Below are positions 1 through 11,842 of a stretch of 64,000 nucleotides of DNA, one piece after another. Numbering within the stretch: the stretch's first letter is position 1; each line of letters opens with the position of its first letter. The stretch lies in the NCBI RefSeq assembly GCF_901709675.1, contig NC_051088.1, positions 14,549,693 to 14,613,692 of the forward strand, read 5' to 3'. The translations under genes were made by a program, and so were the position numbers. The notes under the pieces were generated by a model. That model saw only the letters and a program-made list of their open reading frames with translations, ran no database searches and was not told where the DNA came from. Source of the stretch: Syngnathus acus. Lineage: Eukaryota > Chordata > Actinopteri > Syngnathiformes > Syngnathidae.

Positions 1-3000
1 AATTGCAAGATTTTATTGACAACAGCATTTATTTTTTTCAGTTCAAAACAGTGTTGTAAATTCCTGTATATAAATTCTTTGATTAGGCTCCTCCGGGAAA
101 CTATCAAGAAACATGAAACATGTAGAATAACTTGGAACACTGTATTTATGATAAATGGAAGGAGGAAAAAAAAAAATCAATGCATCAATCGTTTCCTTCA
201 CTTTGGAAATATCTACACACTATATACATACATTCTATTTAAATATCTGTTTTCCCAAAAGCAAAGTTAGAGAATTGTACTTGACCAATTTATGTTGAAT
301 CAATCATAGAGTAAGCACAAAATATTTTCTATTTTCTCCAGCACTCCACTTCTATGGGTGATGAGTGTTTTTGACTCCAATCATTACCTCACCATGGAGA
401 CAAGTGTGTGTTATGTAACCCAATCAGCTTCATAACTGGGATACTAAAATCCAAATGTTTTGGTTTTGTAATATTTAGAGAAACAATATGGATGTGTGGA
501 TCACTGACGTTTACATCGCATTGCACAATGAATTGATACCCGGACTCAAACTAGATGTTATGAAACACATTTGTTCAAGCTGTTCAGTCTGACCCACAGG
601 ATTACAATATCGAAAACGTAATTGAAGAAAAAGTAAATTGCTAGAGTCTGTCTGGCACTATGCCAGTTTCGAGGGAAAACGCTGGCTTAAAGACCTTCCT
701 GTCAGCGGGCTAAGATAAACATACGCATCGATGTTCATGACATAAATTTTCCATAGCGCTCCAACTCATTAGGCTAGCAGTGATAGAAGTACACTCTGGG
801 CTGGTCGCAAGCCAACCCGAGGAGGGATCCAAAGCCCAGGGGCCGGATAGTAGGTTTCATTTGGACGTAATAGTTGAGGTCCAATTATGCTACACAACTT
901 GATGTTCTCTAACAAGAGGCCGAACAGCAAAATTTACACGTTTGTTCAATCAATCAAGCAATCCATTTGCAAGGACATCCACCTTTATGCCTTTCGGCGT
1001 CTCTCCCCGTGTTTCCGTATCTGCGTTGCAACCTCCCGCTGGAAGCCACACAATGGCGAGGTCCTGCTGATCAGATGATGGGTGTATTGATCTCTTGATC
1101 GCAAAACATCAACGAATAGGACTTTTTCATACAAATTCAACTTCAACCAGGATTTAGTATTGGTTGGGATCAAAATCTTCCTGTGATGTTGCCATTTTGT
1201 TTTTTGTTAGTGAACAGCAAGTTTTGCACACACAAAAATACTGGAACATTGTACACTAGGAGCTGCATTAAAAGGTTTAGCGAGGGTCAAATGAAGTGAA
1301 CCTATAAAGATGAGGTTGTATTCCAAGTTCATTCGAAAATTTCACTAAAAAGCCAATTTCTTTTCGAGTGGTTCTTATCAAAATCCTGTGTATGACATTG
1401 TGGCAGCGTGTACTTGTAGATGCTGCAGCTTACATTGCTGCTCCGTGCTTTTCATTAAGAAGAACATACGTTAGTGGTGTTTGTAAGCTCACCGTCAGCC
1501 CTTGGAGGCTCCCAAAACAGCTTACACAGAACCAAGACTTTTGTGTCAGCTTTCATGAGCTTTACACCGGAGGAAATAGGAATGGATAAACTCCACCGTG
1601 TTTACGTTTGCCAGCTCACTCCCGATCAAGACAGGCTGCATGACTGAGTGACTGCTTCCCTGTTTGTTCTTGTTTTTACCTGCAAGTATTTCCCCCACTG
1701 TCTCTCCTCTACTTGGGGAGTGAGAAGACTTTGGTTCTCCCTTGTTGTCTTTGGCTGATAAATTGCAAACACAAGCTGCACTATGTCGCACGACAGCGAC
1801 ATTTTCTACCTTGGCTGAGCCTGCGATGGGCAAACACCACACCGAGGAAACTCATTCCCATCGCTTGTATTCTTAACAATCTTGTGTAGCCTTTGTTCTT
1901 TTTGTGTTTGATTAAAAAACAATAACCAGTCACGTGTTTTGGATTTTCCATGCCAAATCAAAAATGGAAAGAACAAATGACACTTGGATTTTATACCATT
2001 GTCCCTTTGGCCACTCACGAAACTAACTTGTACATTAAAAAAAGCTTTGCCTTTTTTCTTATTAGGATGCCTCGTCAATCCATCTGTTGGTTACATGTTG
2101 GGTCTTCATATAGTTTTAAATATTAAACAAAAAAGATGAACTGTGAGGGCACACTTTACAGTAAAATGGTAAAATGTAAAAAGTGTAAATTCATTTAACA
2201 ACATCGATACAGTTGGTAAATAACTTAACTGCTGCTCTTTGTGATTGACGCGTAATGTACTGCTATAAAAAGAACTTGTCAGTGAAGCTTTTGGGAAAAC
2301 TTTTTTTACGTTTGTCTTTGTAATGCTTTTTGTTGCCTCTTTTTTTAAGCTTTTGCAGCATGTTAACTAGCATCACCTCGCACAATACATACTTTGTAAA
2401 TACGATATATGTGGTCCAGATATGTATAAGAAACAACATAACGATGGTAATAAACACCCTCTGTTGCACAATTGTATAGCGTGTGTGTTGCCTGGTGACG
2501 TCTTCCCTCTGGTACTTTCATGTCACCTCATGCTGTAACCATGGTGATGCTAATAGAAACTACACGACACACATTCTGGGGTTGATCCAATGAGGAAAAA
2601 TATCTGAACATCACAGCCGACCTCGATTGGGAGTCAGAATGAAGCATATGGACGACTTTGCTGATGATTCACACGTGTATCTATTATTCTATTATTCATA
2701 ATAGGATTAAAGAAAGATCTCCATTGATACACTTAGGGTTTTTCGAAACCCTTCACTATACATGAGCAACTCACATAATCTTAGCACAGGATTGCGAAAA
2801 GCTAACGGTTGTGGTTGCAGCACAAAACAGACGCTCTAACTTGCTAATGACTTTAATTATTGTTTTTTGAAGCAGGGAGGATTAGTTTGGCACTAGGCAG
2901 AAGAATCAAAGTCACAGTATGGGGGTTCCGTCTCTATGGCCCGGTGTGCGAGTGAGTGAGGAATTTCCAGCTGGGAAAGTAAAGCGAGAGAGGAAGGCAG

Positions 3001-3737
3001 GCTCACTCGTATTTGGCCTCATAACTAGTCGATACAGAGAAATGTTCTTACTCAGCGCACAAGTTGACCTTAGACATGAAATGATGGTGGGATTTGTGGC
3101 AGGTACGCACCGGCCGATTTTCTTCTCACCACTGTGCGTATGTTTGAAAATCACAATTCCTTCTGATTGACAAGGTCATGCTCACGATCTGCAGTCTGCT
3201 CTATTTCAAAACGAGATAGGTGAGGAGGTTTGCAGTTGCGAGACACTGCTTCAAAATGTTTAAATTTCACAAAATCGAGGGCGTCATGTTAGTACGATAA
3301 CCTTTTTCAAAACATTTCTACTGAAGTGTCAATGACAAACAATGCCAATGCTGTGTCACCTGAGCTCCACTCCGTGGCTCAGATGCAGGAAAAAGTGGTT
3401 TGACATTGAAGTGGGTGGAAAGATAGGATATTGGAACAGACAAAAAAAGAAGGAAACGGCAGAAAGCACATGGACCACCTTATGTCACTCTGCAGGATGA
3501 ACATTTGGCTGATCTAAAAACAAGCTCAGCCATCTCTAACATATGTGAATGGAACAGGGTTTGTGATATTCATCTGTCACTCACAGCTAATTGTTTGTTC
3601 CGCTGTCTAATTCATAAAGAGCTCCTTTACTTTATTTAGACATTTCAGCAGTCAAAAAAATCACATTTTGTCTGTAGTCAATTTGATACATTTATTATTT
3701 TTCATGTTTAATTAATTCCTTTAATATACATTTTGTC

Positions 3738-3860
3738 ACTTGCTGTCGACTGAAAATGAGATCAGGGCCCAGGTAACGACTAATTACGGCTAAGTTTGAC
3801 AACATAAGCCGTGTGTGATTGGTTGTGACGAACATAAGCTGTGTGTGATTGGTTGTGACG
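3738..3860. repeat. interspersed repeat fragment with 30-bp tandem duplication
   Basis: CACTTGCTGTCGACTGAAAA at the left also occurs near 56435 with few changes. Then two 30-bp units at 3801-3830 and 3831-3860 (AACATAAGCCGTGTGTGATT...) differ at one base. Confidence 0.6.
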
Positions 3861-5344
3861 TGAGTAGACAAAATGTTAATTTTTTTTACTGCTGGGGAAA
3901 AAAAAACCGTAAGTACAATATCCTTTTCATATCCTGCAACGAATGAGTGAAAATGCAATTTATTTTGTCCATCCAAAGTAGCACAACATTCTATGAGAAT
4001 ATCTCTTCATGTATTTCTGGTCCCTCTGCAAATGTTTCTTCTTGTAATGGCTGGAGGTTTGGCGACTACTTTTTAAATGCTGCTATCCTAATGCAATGTA
4101 TTTGCCTCACAGAAACATTCCTTAAGCGTTATTGCGACAAAACCATTTGCTTGCTCTTATTTACCAGTGTGATAATTGTCTTTATATGTCCAGTCTTTTA
4201 ATTCCTAATTACTGTACTACTTTATGCTTTTCATCAACAGAAAGAAGCTACTTATTCCCCCACTACTCATCAAAACTGATTTGCTTATAGATGCAGATTT
4301 GCCTCCTTAAGAATTTTTTATTTAATTAGTCTCCCTGGGATGGTAGTGTTTAAATGTGTTAGAGATTTAGTGTACCATATATGACCGATCTGAACAGAGA
4401 AAAAATATCAGAGGGAAAAATCCTTAAAAAGGTTTCTTGACATCCATCTTTTGCATCCTGATTTGGAACGTAGTGTAAAGGCTGTACTGTAAATCGAAAT
4501 TGTATCTCAAGGGTAAAACAAATGCTATGGTTTACATTATTTTTGTAATGTACTCTTCTTAAGATAAAACACAGTGATTTCTGTTTTTTTTTTCTCTGAC
4601 TGCTGAGTGCCTTAAAAGACCATATGATACACACGTAAGGGTTTTCAAAGCATAAAACATTGGTTCTCTGTCTTTAAATACACATGAAGACAAAAACAAA
4701 ATCTGGCACTTTTGATCACATTGTGTGCAGTGTGCTCCGATATTCACAACACAAAAATGCCACACACGCACAAAAAAGGATTCGGTTCCACTACCGATCT
4801 CGAAAGAAATCGTTACGTTAGGTGCAGAAATCGGGCATGCTCATGTAAGAGCACTAATATTCTGACTTTTGGTGAAGTTACTTGGGCCACTCTTGAATTG
4901 TTACTGGTGCACACGCACACATGCACGCACACAAACTGTTTCTAATATTTTGATCCTCTTGTGAAGCTAAAGATGGTAATTTAATGAAAGTTTTTAAATG
5001 TCTTGTAGTGAGATGACATGTGTTGTGGGTTCTGTAAACTCTGCCAAGCATCCTGTGTGATAGATAGTAGTCCATCCCTGCCTCACTTTCCTTCTTCTGT
5101 TGTTGTTCCCAGTTTGTCATCAAGTTAAAGCTTGGAAAAAAATCAATTTTTTTCACAGTTTACTTTTGGGGAATCCTGCCTGTCATGCACACCAGTTTTT
5201 ATTTTCTCTTCCTGCAATACAAAGCATTCTCAACTTTTTCATGAAACTACATTTAGACATCAAGAATAGCCCCCAGGTATGCAGGTATTAAAGCTTTATC
5301 TTGCTGGCTTTAGCTAGTGTGTTGATTACAGTACAAAGATATGC

Positions 5345-5408
5345 GGTTGGTTGGTTGGTTGGTTGGTTGGTTGGTTGGTTGGTTGGTTGGTTGGTTGGTT
5401 GGTTGGTT
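5345..5408. repeat. GGTT microsatellite, 16 units
   Basis: A perfect run of 16 GGTT units, ending in TTAACTAC. Confidence 0.97.
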
Positions 5409-5825
5409 AACTACACAGGTTAACTTTAAGGCGACTTTGTGTCTTTAAGTGACCGAAAGGTAGACATAAAGTGACGAACAACAAAGACTGGCAGACATTG
5501 TGGCAGAGGCGAAACCGATCTTTACTAATAATATCATCAATGATTTTCAAAAATAACAACATTATTTGAAAATATGTTCACGCTGTAGCTTCATGGAATC
5601 TGCTGTTGCGATGCACATATTCACTAATGCTAATGACAAATGGCTAGAATTTAGTAATAGCATGGTGGCCCAAATCGACAGCATGAGATTCACAGGCGAT
5701 AAGAAGTATTTTCTATGTTCAACTTCAGAATTAGTCAGCTTTTGAGAAAGTCTACAAACAAAACTAGCTTAGTGCTATAAATGTCAGTACCACTGTTCAA
5801 ACGTCAGAGGTGAGTTGCCAGACCA

Positions 5826-5831
5826 TTTATT
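5826..5831 (-). other. candidate mdk polyadenylation signal
   Basis: AATAAA on the minus strand about 50 bp past the mdk stop codon. The position is plausible, but such hexamers are common in AT-rich DNA and the true 3' UTR may be longer. Confidence 0.35.
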
Positions 5832-5878
5832 TATAAAGATTCTTGTCTTGCCTGTCCCCAGAAATTCCTCTCTTGCAT

Positions 5879-5907
5879 CTACTGGTCGTTGCCTTTTTTC
5901 TTCTTTC
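5879..5907 (-). CDS. mdk: mdk coding exon 4 (basic tail and stop)
   Basis: A short 29-nt terminal coding segment after the acceptor gggttttcag. It encodes GKKKKGNDQ and a TAG stop. The phase agrees with the exon 3 donor, and a short lysine-rich last exon is the normal midkine layout. Confidence 0.85.
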
Positions 5908-7540
5908 CTGAAAACCCAAAGGGTACAGGAAGTGAAGAGAATCACTTAGACAACGCAAAAGATTATATCGACGGTTGATAACTCGAAAAATTCACAAGTC
6001 AAGGTAATGCTGTATAAAAATCTGAGGGCTGCTGCCCAAATTCACAATTATTATGGATTCTTGAGTTGTGATAAAACTTGTTTTCTTTTTTTTTGGGAGC
6101 AGTGTGTGTGTGAGACAATTGAGAAATGAACCATTATTCGACGAGCCGAGTACGCCCCAAATTTAGTTTACATATGACAGTATATGTATTATTGCCGTCA
6201 TGTATTGTGTGTATGGGAACATTTTCTACAACTTTTTACACTCACCTTTGCTTTTTGTCTTGGTTTTGCCAAGGCAGGGTTTGGTGACAGAAATGGTCTG
6301 CTGGCACTCTGCGTTGTACAGTGCCTTCTTCAAGGTCCCACTTCGTGTCTGGATGCCAGCATCTGGGTCACAATCACCCCAACTTCCAAACCTATACTTG
6401 CAGTCAGCTGGACATTGCAAACACAACGGATTTAATTAACAAAATTGGGGACATTTTCATGTTTTTTTCACTTCTCAAAGAGTGTTACCTCCAAAGTTCT
6501 TTTTCCAGTTGCAGGGTACTTTGCATTTCATTTTCTTGGTTTGCAGATTACATATTCCCTCCCTAAACCCGGGACCGCAGTCTCCGTTGCTAGGGACACA
6601 GTTTCCATAGCGCCAGTCGGTGCAGTCCGAACCAGACTGGGAAGGTTTGATTTTCTCTGTGAGTTGAGGAAAAATAGTTTAACACCAAATATGTTCTTGC
6701 AATTCAATGAATAAGACAGAAAAATACAGTGAACTATAAAGGGGAGTTTGAAATAAATAAATAAATAAATAAATAATCAACTTTGTTTATTGTTAAAGGT
6801 GTCAGAATGACTTGACAATCATGCATTAGTAAAATATTTTGCGGGCAAAATATAATAATAATAATTCAGCCCAAATCAGAAAAGTCTGTGCCTCTAATTT
6901 TATGTTTAGCAAACCACCACGCCTGAGGAAAAACGGCAATTCAAAGACAAAAAGTCACTAAGGCGTCAATCATTTGCCGTGCACTTGTGAGCGCACTCAT
7001 ACTATTCCACCTTTGGAAAATAAAAATAAAACTCATCTTCGTCTTTTGCCACCCAAACTTAGGTGCAACGTCATGAACCGTAAAAAGGTCAGTCCAAAGG
7101 CGATCTGCTAAATTTTGCTATTTGCCTATCTCTGAAATAACATTGTGCACTTTGACTCCACTGTTACATCACAGTAGTTGTGTATGAACTGCTGCCTCCA
7201 CGAGTGAAAATTCTTTTATCGTTTTTCATTCTGCAATATGGACTCTGGTCATGCCTTGTTCAATCTCCTTGCCCCAAGACTTGTTGTCATGGTAACAAAG
7301 TCCTTACACTCGGCTCGGCAGTATACGGTCACCAGCTCATGTCGCCCTCACAAATGGGCTAGTTTCAGTAAGACAAGAAATAGTGTGTTGGATAAGAGAT
7401 TTTTGTTGGAGCTAGATTCTTTAAGACATGATCAAAAGTAAGAGCGCTGGAGGAAAATTCTTACCTTTGTTGTTTTTCCCTCCAGCTACAGCTTTGATTG
7501 TGAGGACAGCAACAAAGAGCAGCAGCAGCGTAGCCTTCAT
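5879..7540 (-). CDS. mdk: midkine, four coding exons (144 aa)
   Basis: Secreted heparin-binding growth factor of the midkine/pleiotrophin family, acting outside the cell on proteoglycan and receptor partners. Coding exons on the minus strand are 7465-7540, 6489-6656, 6246-6407 and 5879-5907; the junction phases (1,1,1) agree and the sum is 435 nt. Residues 1 to about 20 form a signal peptide (MKATLLLLFVAVLTIKAVAG). Exon 2 gives the N-domain with six cysteines, including SDCTDWRYGNC and CKVPCNWKKNFG. Exon 3 gives the C-domain with four cysteines (ADCKYRFGSWGDC, GTLKKALYNAEC, ISVTKPC). The tail is lysine-rich and ends GKKKKGNDQ. Ten cysteines and 144 residues match the usual midkine form (human 143). 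TLKKA, VTKPC and the short tail favour midkine over pleiotrophin. It lies downstream of dgkz in the same orientation, as in human. Whether it is the teleost a or b copy cannot be told from this window. Confidence 0.95.
6246..6407 (-). CDS. mdk: mdk coding exon 3 (C-domain)
   Basis: Acceptor aatgtccag and donor gtgagt, phase 1 at both ends. It encodes ADCKYRFGSWGDC through GKTKTKSK, the heparin-binding C-domain with four cysteines and the basic cluster TLKKALYN. Confidence 0.95.
6489..6656 (-). CDS. mdk: mdk coding exon 2 (N-domain)
   Basis: Acceptor ctcacag and donor gtaaca, phase 1 at both ends. It encodes EKIKPSQSGSDC to CNWKKNFG with six cysteines of the midkine N-domain; GPGFREGIC and KVPCNWKK are family signatures. 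Confidence 0.93.
6751..6776. repeat. AAAT microsatellite
   Basis: AAAT/AATA repeated about six times in the mdk intron between coding exons 1 and 2. Confidence 0.9.
7465..7540 (-). CDS. mdk: mdk coding exon 1 (signal peptide)
   Basis: ATG at 7540 begins MKATLLLLFVAVLT, a hydrophobic signal peptide, and the exon ends GGKNNK plus one base before the donor gtaaga. The sequence just 5' of the ATG reads ttgaatag|GATG, a plausible splice acceptor at 7541, so a non-coding first exon probably lies further upstream, as is usual in this family. That upstream exon was not located. Confidence 0.9.
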
Positions 7541-7541
7541 C

Positions 7542-8509
7542 CTATTCAAATATACAGCAGTCAAAAAGTCCACATTAGCATGTTAACCAGTTCATCATTT
7601 GCCTTCTTGTAAAATGCTCATTCTTTCACGATGAAATTTCAGGACTTTTCTGAAAGTGACAATCCTCACAGGAGAATCTTGATACAGTCAAGTGCAAGTC
7701 ATGTGTATGTACGTCTTTACAGGAACAGTGGGGAAGGTGTTCACAGGGGAGTTTGAACCAGTCCCAAGAAGTGACTTTGTTAACACCGCATTTTCACAAA
7801 AACACTTGATGTGTGAGGCCCCATCGGGGGATCTCAAAACAGTGAAATAGCACAAGAAAGATCACACATACTAACTATGACATTACAATATTTGAAAGTT
7901 GTTGTTTGATCCAAAAATAAGTGATGTAAAACATGAAAAGCAGAGATGGGGTGCTGCTCGTATCCCTGTTATTCTTGGAGGGGTTAAATATTCAACAAAA
8001 AGAGGTTGGAAAGAGGTCCAGGCACCCAGTTGGATACTACATAAAAGAATATACTTTCCCTTTTTTCTGAGACTTTAAGGATTCATCATCCATTTATTTA
8101 TGTTAGCCAAGCTATTCATGTATTTTGAAAAGTTAAGTTGTTCATAGTTTGAAAAATACAATTATTATGCTGATAGTTGTAGCCTGGTTCAAAATTGACC
8201 GAGAACAAAAGAAAATAATCAGTATGTTATATTTCTTTTTTTGGTCAGGTCTATCAATGGAAGGAGGTCAAGGCATTTCAGGAGCCTCCCATGAGGAAAC
8301 AAGCTTGTCTTTCTCCACGTGCAGCAAACAAATGAAAATCCATCCATTTTCTATCTGTGTCAGGAGCCCATCCCCAGTGATGTTGAGCAACAAGCACCGA
8401 TCGCCAGAAATCATATAGACAAACGTGAATTCACCCACAAGCATCAGTGACATGATTGTTTTGGGAATGCGTCTGGAAGCCGAAATACCTGGAGATATGC
8501 TAGGGGTTG
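7542..8509. other. mdk upstream region, no gene seen
   Basis: Should contain or lead to the mdk 5' UTR exon and promoter, but no TATA box or exon could be assigned with confidence. It is cut off from dgkz by the LINE insertion. Confidence 0.5.
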
Positions 8510-8517
8510 AAGGTCAA

Positions 8518-11500
8518 CGGGTCTGCGTTAAGTCAGTGCTGACTAATGATCAAGGGCTCCTTTTGGGTTAAAGGTAGAAACGAATCCAAGATGGCGGCGC
8601 CCCAGTCGGCCGCGGCCGCTACGCGTCTCAGCAATCTACGGGGATATTCACAAAATATGTCGCCTAGGACACTACAAACAACAAAAAGTTTAGTTCATCC
8701 ATCCAGTAGAGTAGTGTACGATCGCCAGCGCCTGCTGGAGGTACGGTCATCGAGTGTTTTCGGACTCGTAGCCACAACTACCCTGGTCTGTTTGCGTAGC
8801 CTCGGAGTGCTTAGGGCGCTAGCCCCAGGAGCTCACGACGCAGCGGGCTCGCCGGGCAGCACACGCCGGAGGAGGAGTAAGCGTAGGCGGTGTGACCGGC
8901 GGCGAAAGCGCGGCTGTCGAGGTGGGCTAACGGCTAAGCTGAGAGCTAACCCCTACAAACCGCCGCTTCCATCCATCTTCCTCTCCAACGTCCGCTCACT
9001 GGATAATAAAATGGACCATCTACAACTGGAACTCTCTTCAAAGAGGGAAGTTAGAAACTGCTGCGCTCTCATCCTGACGGAGACATGGCTGAACTCATCG
9101 ATGCCGGACAACGCCGTTAGCCTGGAGGGGCTTGCTACATTCCGCGCCGACAGAAACAGCGAGCTAAGCGGTAAATCCCGAGGAGGTGGGCTGTGTGTCT
9201 ACATCAACAACAAGTGGTGCAAAAATGCTAGATCTGTCGTCAGCTTCTGCTCTTCGGACATCGAGCTTTTGACTGTTAACTGCAGACCCTTCTACCTGCC
9301 CAGAGAGTTCACTGTTGTTAGCATCACGGCTGTGTACGTGCCTCCTAGCGCTAACACTAAAGAGGCCATGAGGGTTCTCTACCGGACAATCAGTGAGCTG
9401 CAATCCACGCACACAGAGGGGGTTTTCATCATTGCTGGGGACTTCAACCAGGCTAGCATGAAGACTATTCTCCCTCATTTTTACCAACACGTGGATTTTC
9501 CAACTCGGGGAGAGAACACTCTGGACTTGGTTTACACAAATATAAAGGATGCATTCAGAGCAGCCCCCCGCCCCCACCTCGGCTCTTCAGACCACCTATC
9601 TGTTATGCTAACCCCTGCATACAGGCCCCTGCTGATCAGAGCAAAACCCACAGTGAAGCAGGTGAGGGTGTGGTCTGAGGGGGCCATGGAGGCACTCCAG
9701 GACTGCTTTGAGTGCTCTGACTGGGACATGTTCAAAGCAGCAGCAACATATGACAATCAGATCAACATTGATGAGTACGCCATGACTGTGTCAGCCTACA
9801 TCAACAAATGCTCCGAGGACGTCAGCACCATTAAGAACATCATCACCCGAGCCAACCAACGACCCTGGATGACTGAGGATGTACGTCATATGCTACGAGC
9901 ACGGAACTCAGCCTTCAAGTCTGGCGACAAGGAGGCACTGAGGACAGCGAGAGCCAACTTGAACCGTGCCATCAGGCTAGCGAAGCGAAGCCACAGTCGG
10001 AAAATTCAGGATTTTTTCCACGACGCCAATAACACCAGGAGTATGTGGCAAGGCATACGGGCGATCACGGACTACAACTCACCCTCCCCCCCGGTGGGTG
10101 AGGTTGATGCTGACTTCCTAAATGGTCTAAATAACTTCTTTGGGCGTTTTGAGGCACTAAACAGCACTCCGGCAGTTAAAACTGTTCCCCACCAGGAAGA
10201 GGAGGTCCTCTGCCTTGACTCAGCCGACGTGTGGAAGACTCTGAGAAGAGTCAACCCACGTAAGGCCCCAGGCCCCGACAACATACCTGGGCGGGTGTTC
10301 AAGGAATGTGCAGGCCAGCTGGCTGGTGTCATCACAGACATTTTTAACATCTCGCTGGACCAAGCTAAAGTGCCAGTGTGCTTCAAGGCTGCCTCCATCA
10401 TTCCGGTGCCGAAGAAACCTCAAATCACCTCATGGAATGACTACAGACCTGTGGCACTGACTCCCATCATGATGAAGTGCTTCGAGAGGCTGCTCAAAGA
10501 TCACATCGTCTCCAGACTCCCCCCAACATTCGATCCGTTCCAGTTTGCCTACCGGCAGAACCGCTCCACTGAGGATGCCATCTCCTCCGTTCTTCACCTG
10601 AGCCTGGCTCACCTGGAGGAGAGGAACACCCACGTGCGGTTGCTGTTCCTGGACTTCAGCTCAGCGTTTAACACCATCATTCCACAACATCTGGTGGAAA
10701 AACTGGAACACCTGGGCTTCAGCACCCCCCTTCGGAACTGGCTGCTAGACTTCCTCACCAACAGACCTCAGTCAGTCCGGGTCGGACAGGACACCTCAGA
10801 TGTCATCACCCTCAGCACAGGCTCCCCTCAGGGCTGCGTCCTGAGCCCCCTGCTGTTCACCCTGATGACACACGACTGCGCCCCCAGGTTCACCACCAAT
10901 CACATCGTGAAGTTTGCAGACGACACAACGGTGGTGGGCCTCATCAGGGACAACAACGACCTGGACTACAGAGAGGAGGTGGAGCAGTTGGTGGGCTGGT
11001 GCAGAGAAAATAGCCTGATCCTGAATGTGGAGAAGACGAAGGAGATCATCGTCGACTTCAGGAAGAACCAGCCTCACCACGCTCCACTGATCATCAACAG
11101 CTCAGCTGTGGAGGTGGTCAGCAGCACTAAATTCCTGGGAGTCCACATCACAGACGACCTCACCTGGACTGTGAACACCACAACACTGGTCAAGAGGGCA
11201 CAGAAGCGCTTGTACTTCCTGCGGAGGATGAGGAGAGCCCACCTGCCCCCACCCATCATGAGGACGTTCTACCGAAGCACCATAGAGAGCATTCTGACAA
11301 GCTGTCTCTCGGTGTGGTGTGGAGGTTGCAGCGCCTCCGATTGGAAGAACCTGAGGAGAGTGGTGAGGACAGCAGAGAGGATCATCGGTGCTCCTCTTCC
11401 CTCCATTCAGGACTTGTCATCCCAGCGCTGCGTGTCCCGAGCCCGAAATATTATCAGTGACCCATCACACCCCCACCATGGACTGTTCTCCCTGCTGCCC

Positions 11501-11842
11501 TCTGGGAAGAGGTTTCGCAGCATCCGCTGCAGGTCCACCAGGTTCTGCAATAGTTTTTTCCCTGCTGTCGTCAGACTGTTGAACATTCAAACGTAGCATT
11601 CCTCTGCGCACTTGTAAATACTGCTTTTGTCTCCTGCACTGTTCACATACTTTATCACTGCTGCACTTTGTACTTTATAATTATCTTATTTCATATTTTT
11701 ATATAGAAGGTCACTTTTCTTTTTAACCAGCCGAAATACCTCTACATTGCTGAAAGCCGTATGCAACGAAATTTCGTTTTGTACACACCTGGTGTTGACA
11801 AAATGACAATAAAGTTCTGTCTAAGTCTAAGTCTAAGGTCAA
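8518..11842 (+). mobile_element. non-LTR retrotransposon of the CR1/L2/Rex1 kind, nearly complete
   Basis: A LINE of about 3.3 kb between mdk and dgkz, on the strand opposite to both. It holds one long ORF (endonuclease plus reverse transcriptase), a 3' UTR of about 240 bp, and a tail with ATTTCG, GACAATAAAG and three TCTAAG-type repeats rather than poly(A), as in CR1/L2-like elements. The 5' limit is inferred from an 8-bp match, AAGGTCAA, at 8510-8517 and 11835-11842, which could be the target-site duplication (the second copy overlaps the tail). Its GC content is clearly higher than the flanking DNA. The exact clade is not settled by eye. Confidence 0.88.
8591..11596 (+). CDS. LINE ORF: apurinic endonuclease and reverse transcriptase
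   Basis: An uninterrupted frame of 1001 codons from the ATG at 8591 (aagATGG context); an upstream in-frame ATG at 8546 would add 15 residues. Residue positions counted from 8546: a basic N-terminus (RRRRSKRRRCDRRRKRG near 110-125); endonuclease about 140-355 with NVRSL, TETWL, YVPPS, GDFN and SDHLS; reverse transcriptase about 570-850 with KAPGPDN, IPVPKK, NDYRPVALT, FAYRQNRSTEDA, LDFSSAFNT, GSPQGCVLSPLLF and the catalytic FADDTT; then a Cys-containing C-terminus. It encodes nicking and target-primed reverse transcription for its own movement. No stop or frameshift is seen, so the copy is young. No separate ORF1 is present. Confidence 0.92.
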   Translation: MAAPQSAAAATRLSNLRGYSQNMSPRTLQTTKSLVHPSSRVVYDRQRLLEVRSSSVFGLVATTTLVCLRSLGVLRALAPGAHDAAGSPGSTRRRRSKRRRCDRRRKRGCRGGLTAKLRANPYKPPLPSIFLSNVRSLDNKMDHLQLELSSKREVRNCCALILTETWLNSSMPDNAVSLEGLATFRADRNSELSGKSRGGGLCVYINNKWCKNARSVVSFCSSDIELLTVNCRPFYLPREFTVVSITAVYVPPSANTKEAMRVLYRTISELQSTHTEGVFIIAGDFNQASMKTILPHFYQHVDFPTRGENTLDLVYTNIKDAFRAAPRPHLGSSDHLSVMLTPAYRPLLIRAKPTVKQVRVWSEGAMEALQDCFECSDWDMFKAAATYDNQINIDEYAMTVSAYINKCSEDVSTIKNIITRANQRPWMTEDVRHMLRARNSAFKSGDKEALRTARANLNRAIRLAKRSHSRKIQDFFHDANNTRSMWQGIRAITDYNSPSPPVGEVDADFLNGLNNFFGRFEALNSTPAVKTVPHQEEEVLCLDSADVWKTLRRVNPRKAPGPDNIPGRVFKECAGQLAGVITDIFNISLDQAKVPVCFKAASIIPVPKKPQITSWNDYRPVALTPIMMKCFERLLKDHIVSRLPPTFDPFQFAYRQNRSTEDAISSVLHLSLAHLEERNTHVRLLFLDFSSAFNTIIPQHLVEKLEHLGFSTPLRNWLLDFLTNRPQSVRVGQDTSDVITLSTGSPQGCVLSPLLFTLMTHDCAPRFTTNHIVKFADDTTVVGLIRDNNDLDYREEVEQLVGWCRENSLILNVEKTKEIIVDFRKNQPHHAPLIINSSAVEVVSSTKFLGVHITDDLTWTVNTTTLVKRAQKRLYFLRRMRRAHLPPPIMRTFYRSTIESILTSCLSVWCGGCSASDWKNLRRVVRTAERIIGAPLPSIQDLSSQRCVSRARNIISDPSHPHHGLFSLLPSGKRFRSIRCRSTRFCNSFFPAVVRLLNIQT

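Larger units (their letters stand above)
1..5878. other. intergenic, no gene seen
   Basis: No exon with credible splice signals and homology was found downstream of mdk. The short open frames have stops and no recognisable domain. It contains the repeat fragment at 3738, the tandem copies at 3801 and the GGTT array. In human the next gene downstream is CHRM4, a single long coding exon; no such frame is present here. Confidence 0.7.

Noticed and set aside
5345-5408. CRISPR-like repeat array
   Set aside because: A simple tetranucleotide microsatellite with no spacers, in a vertebrate genome.
9164-11259. Several minus-strand frames of 60-137 codons
   Set aside because: All are antisense shadows of the LINE ORF.
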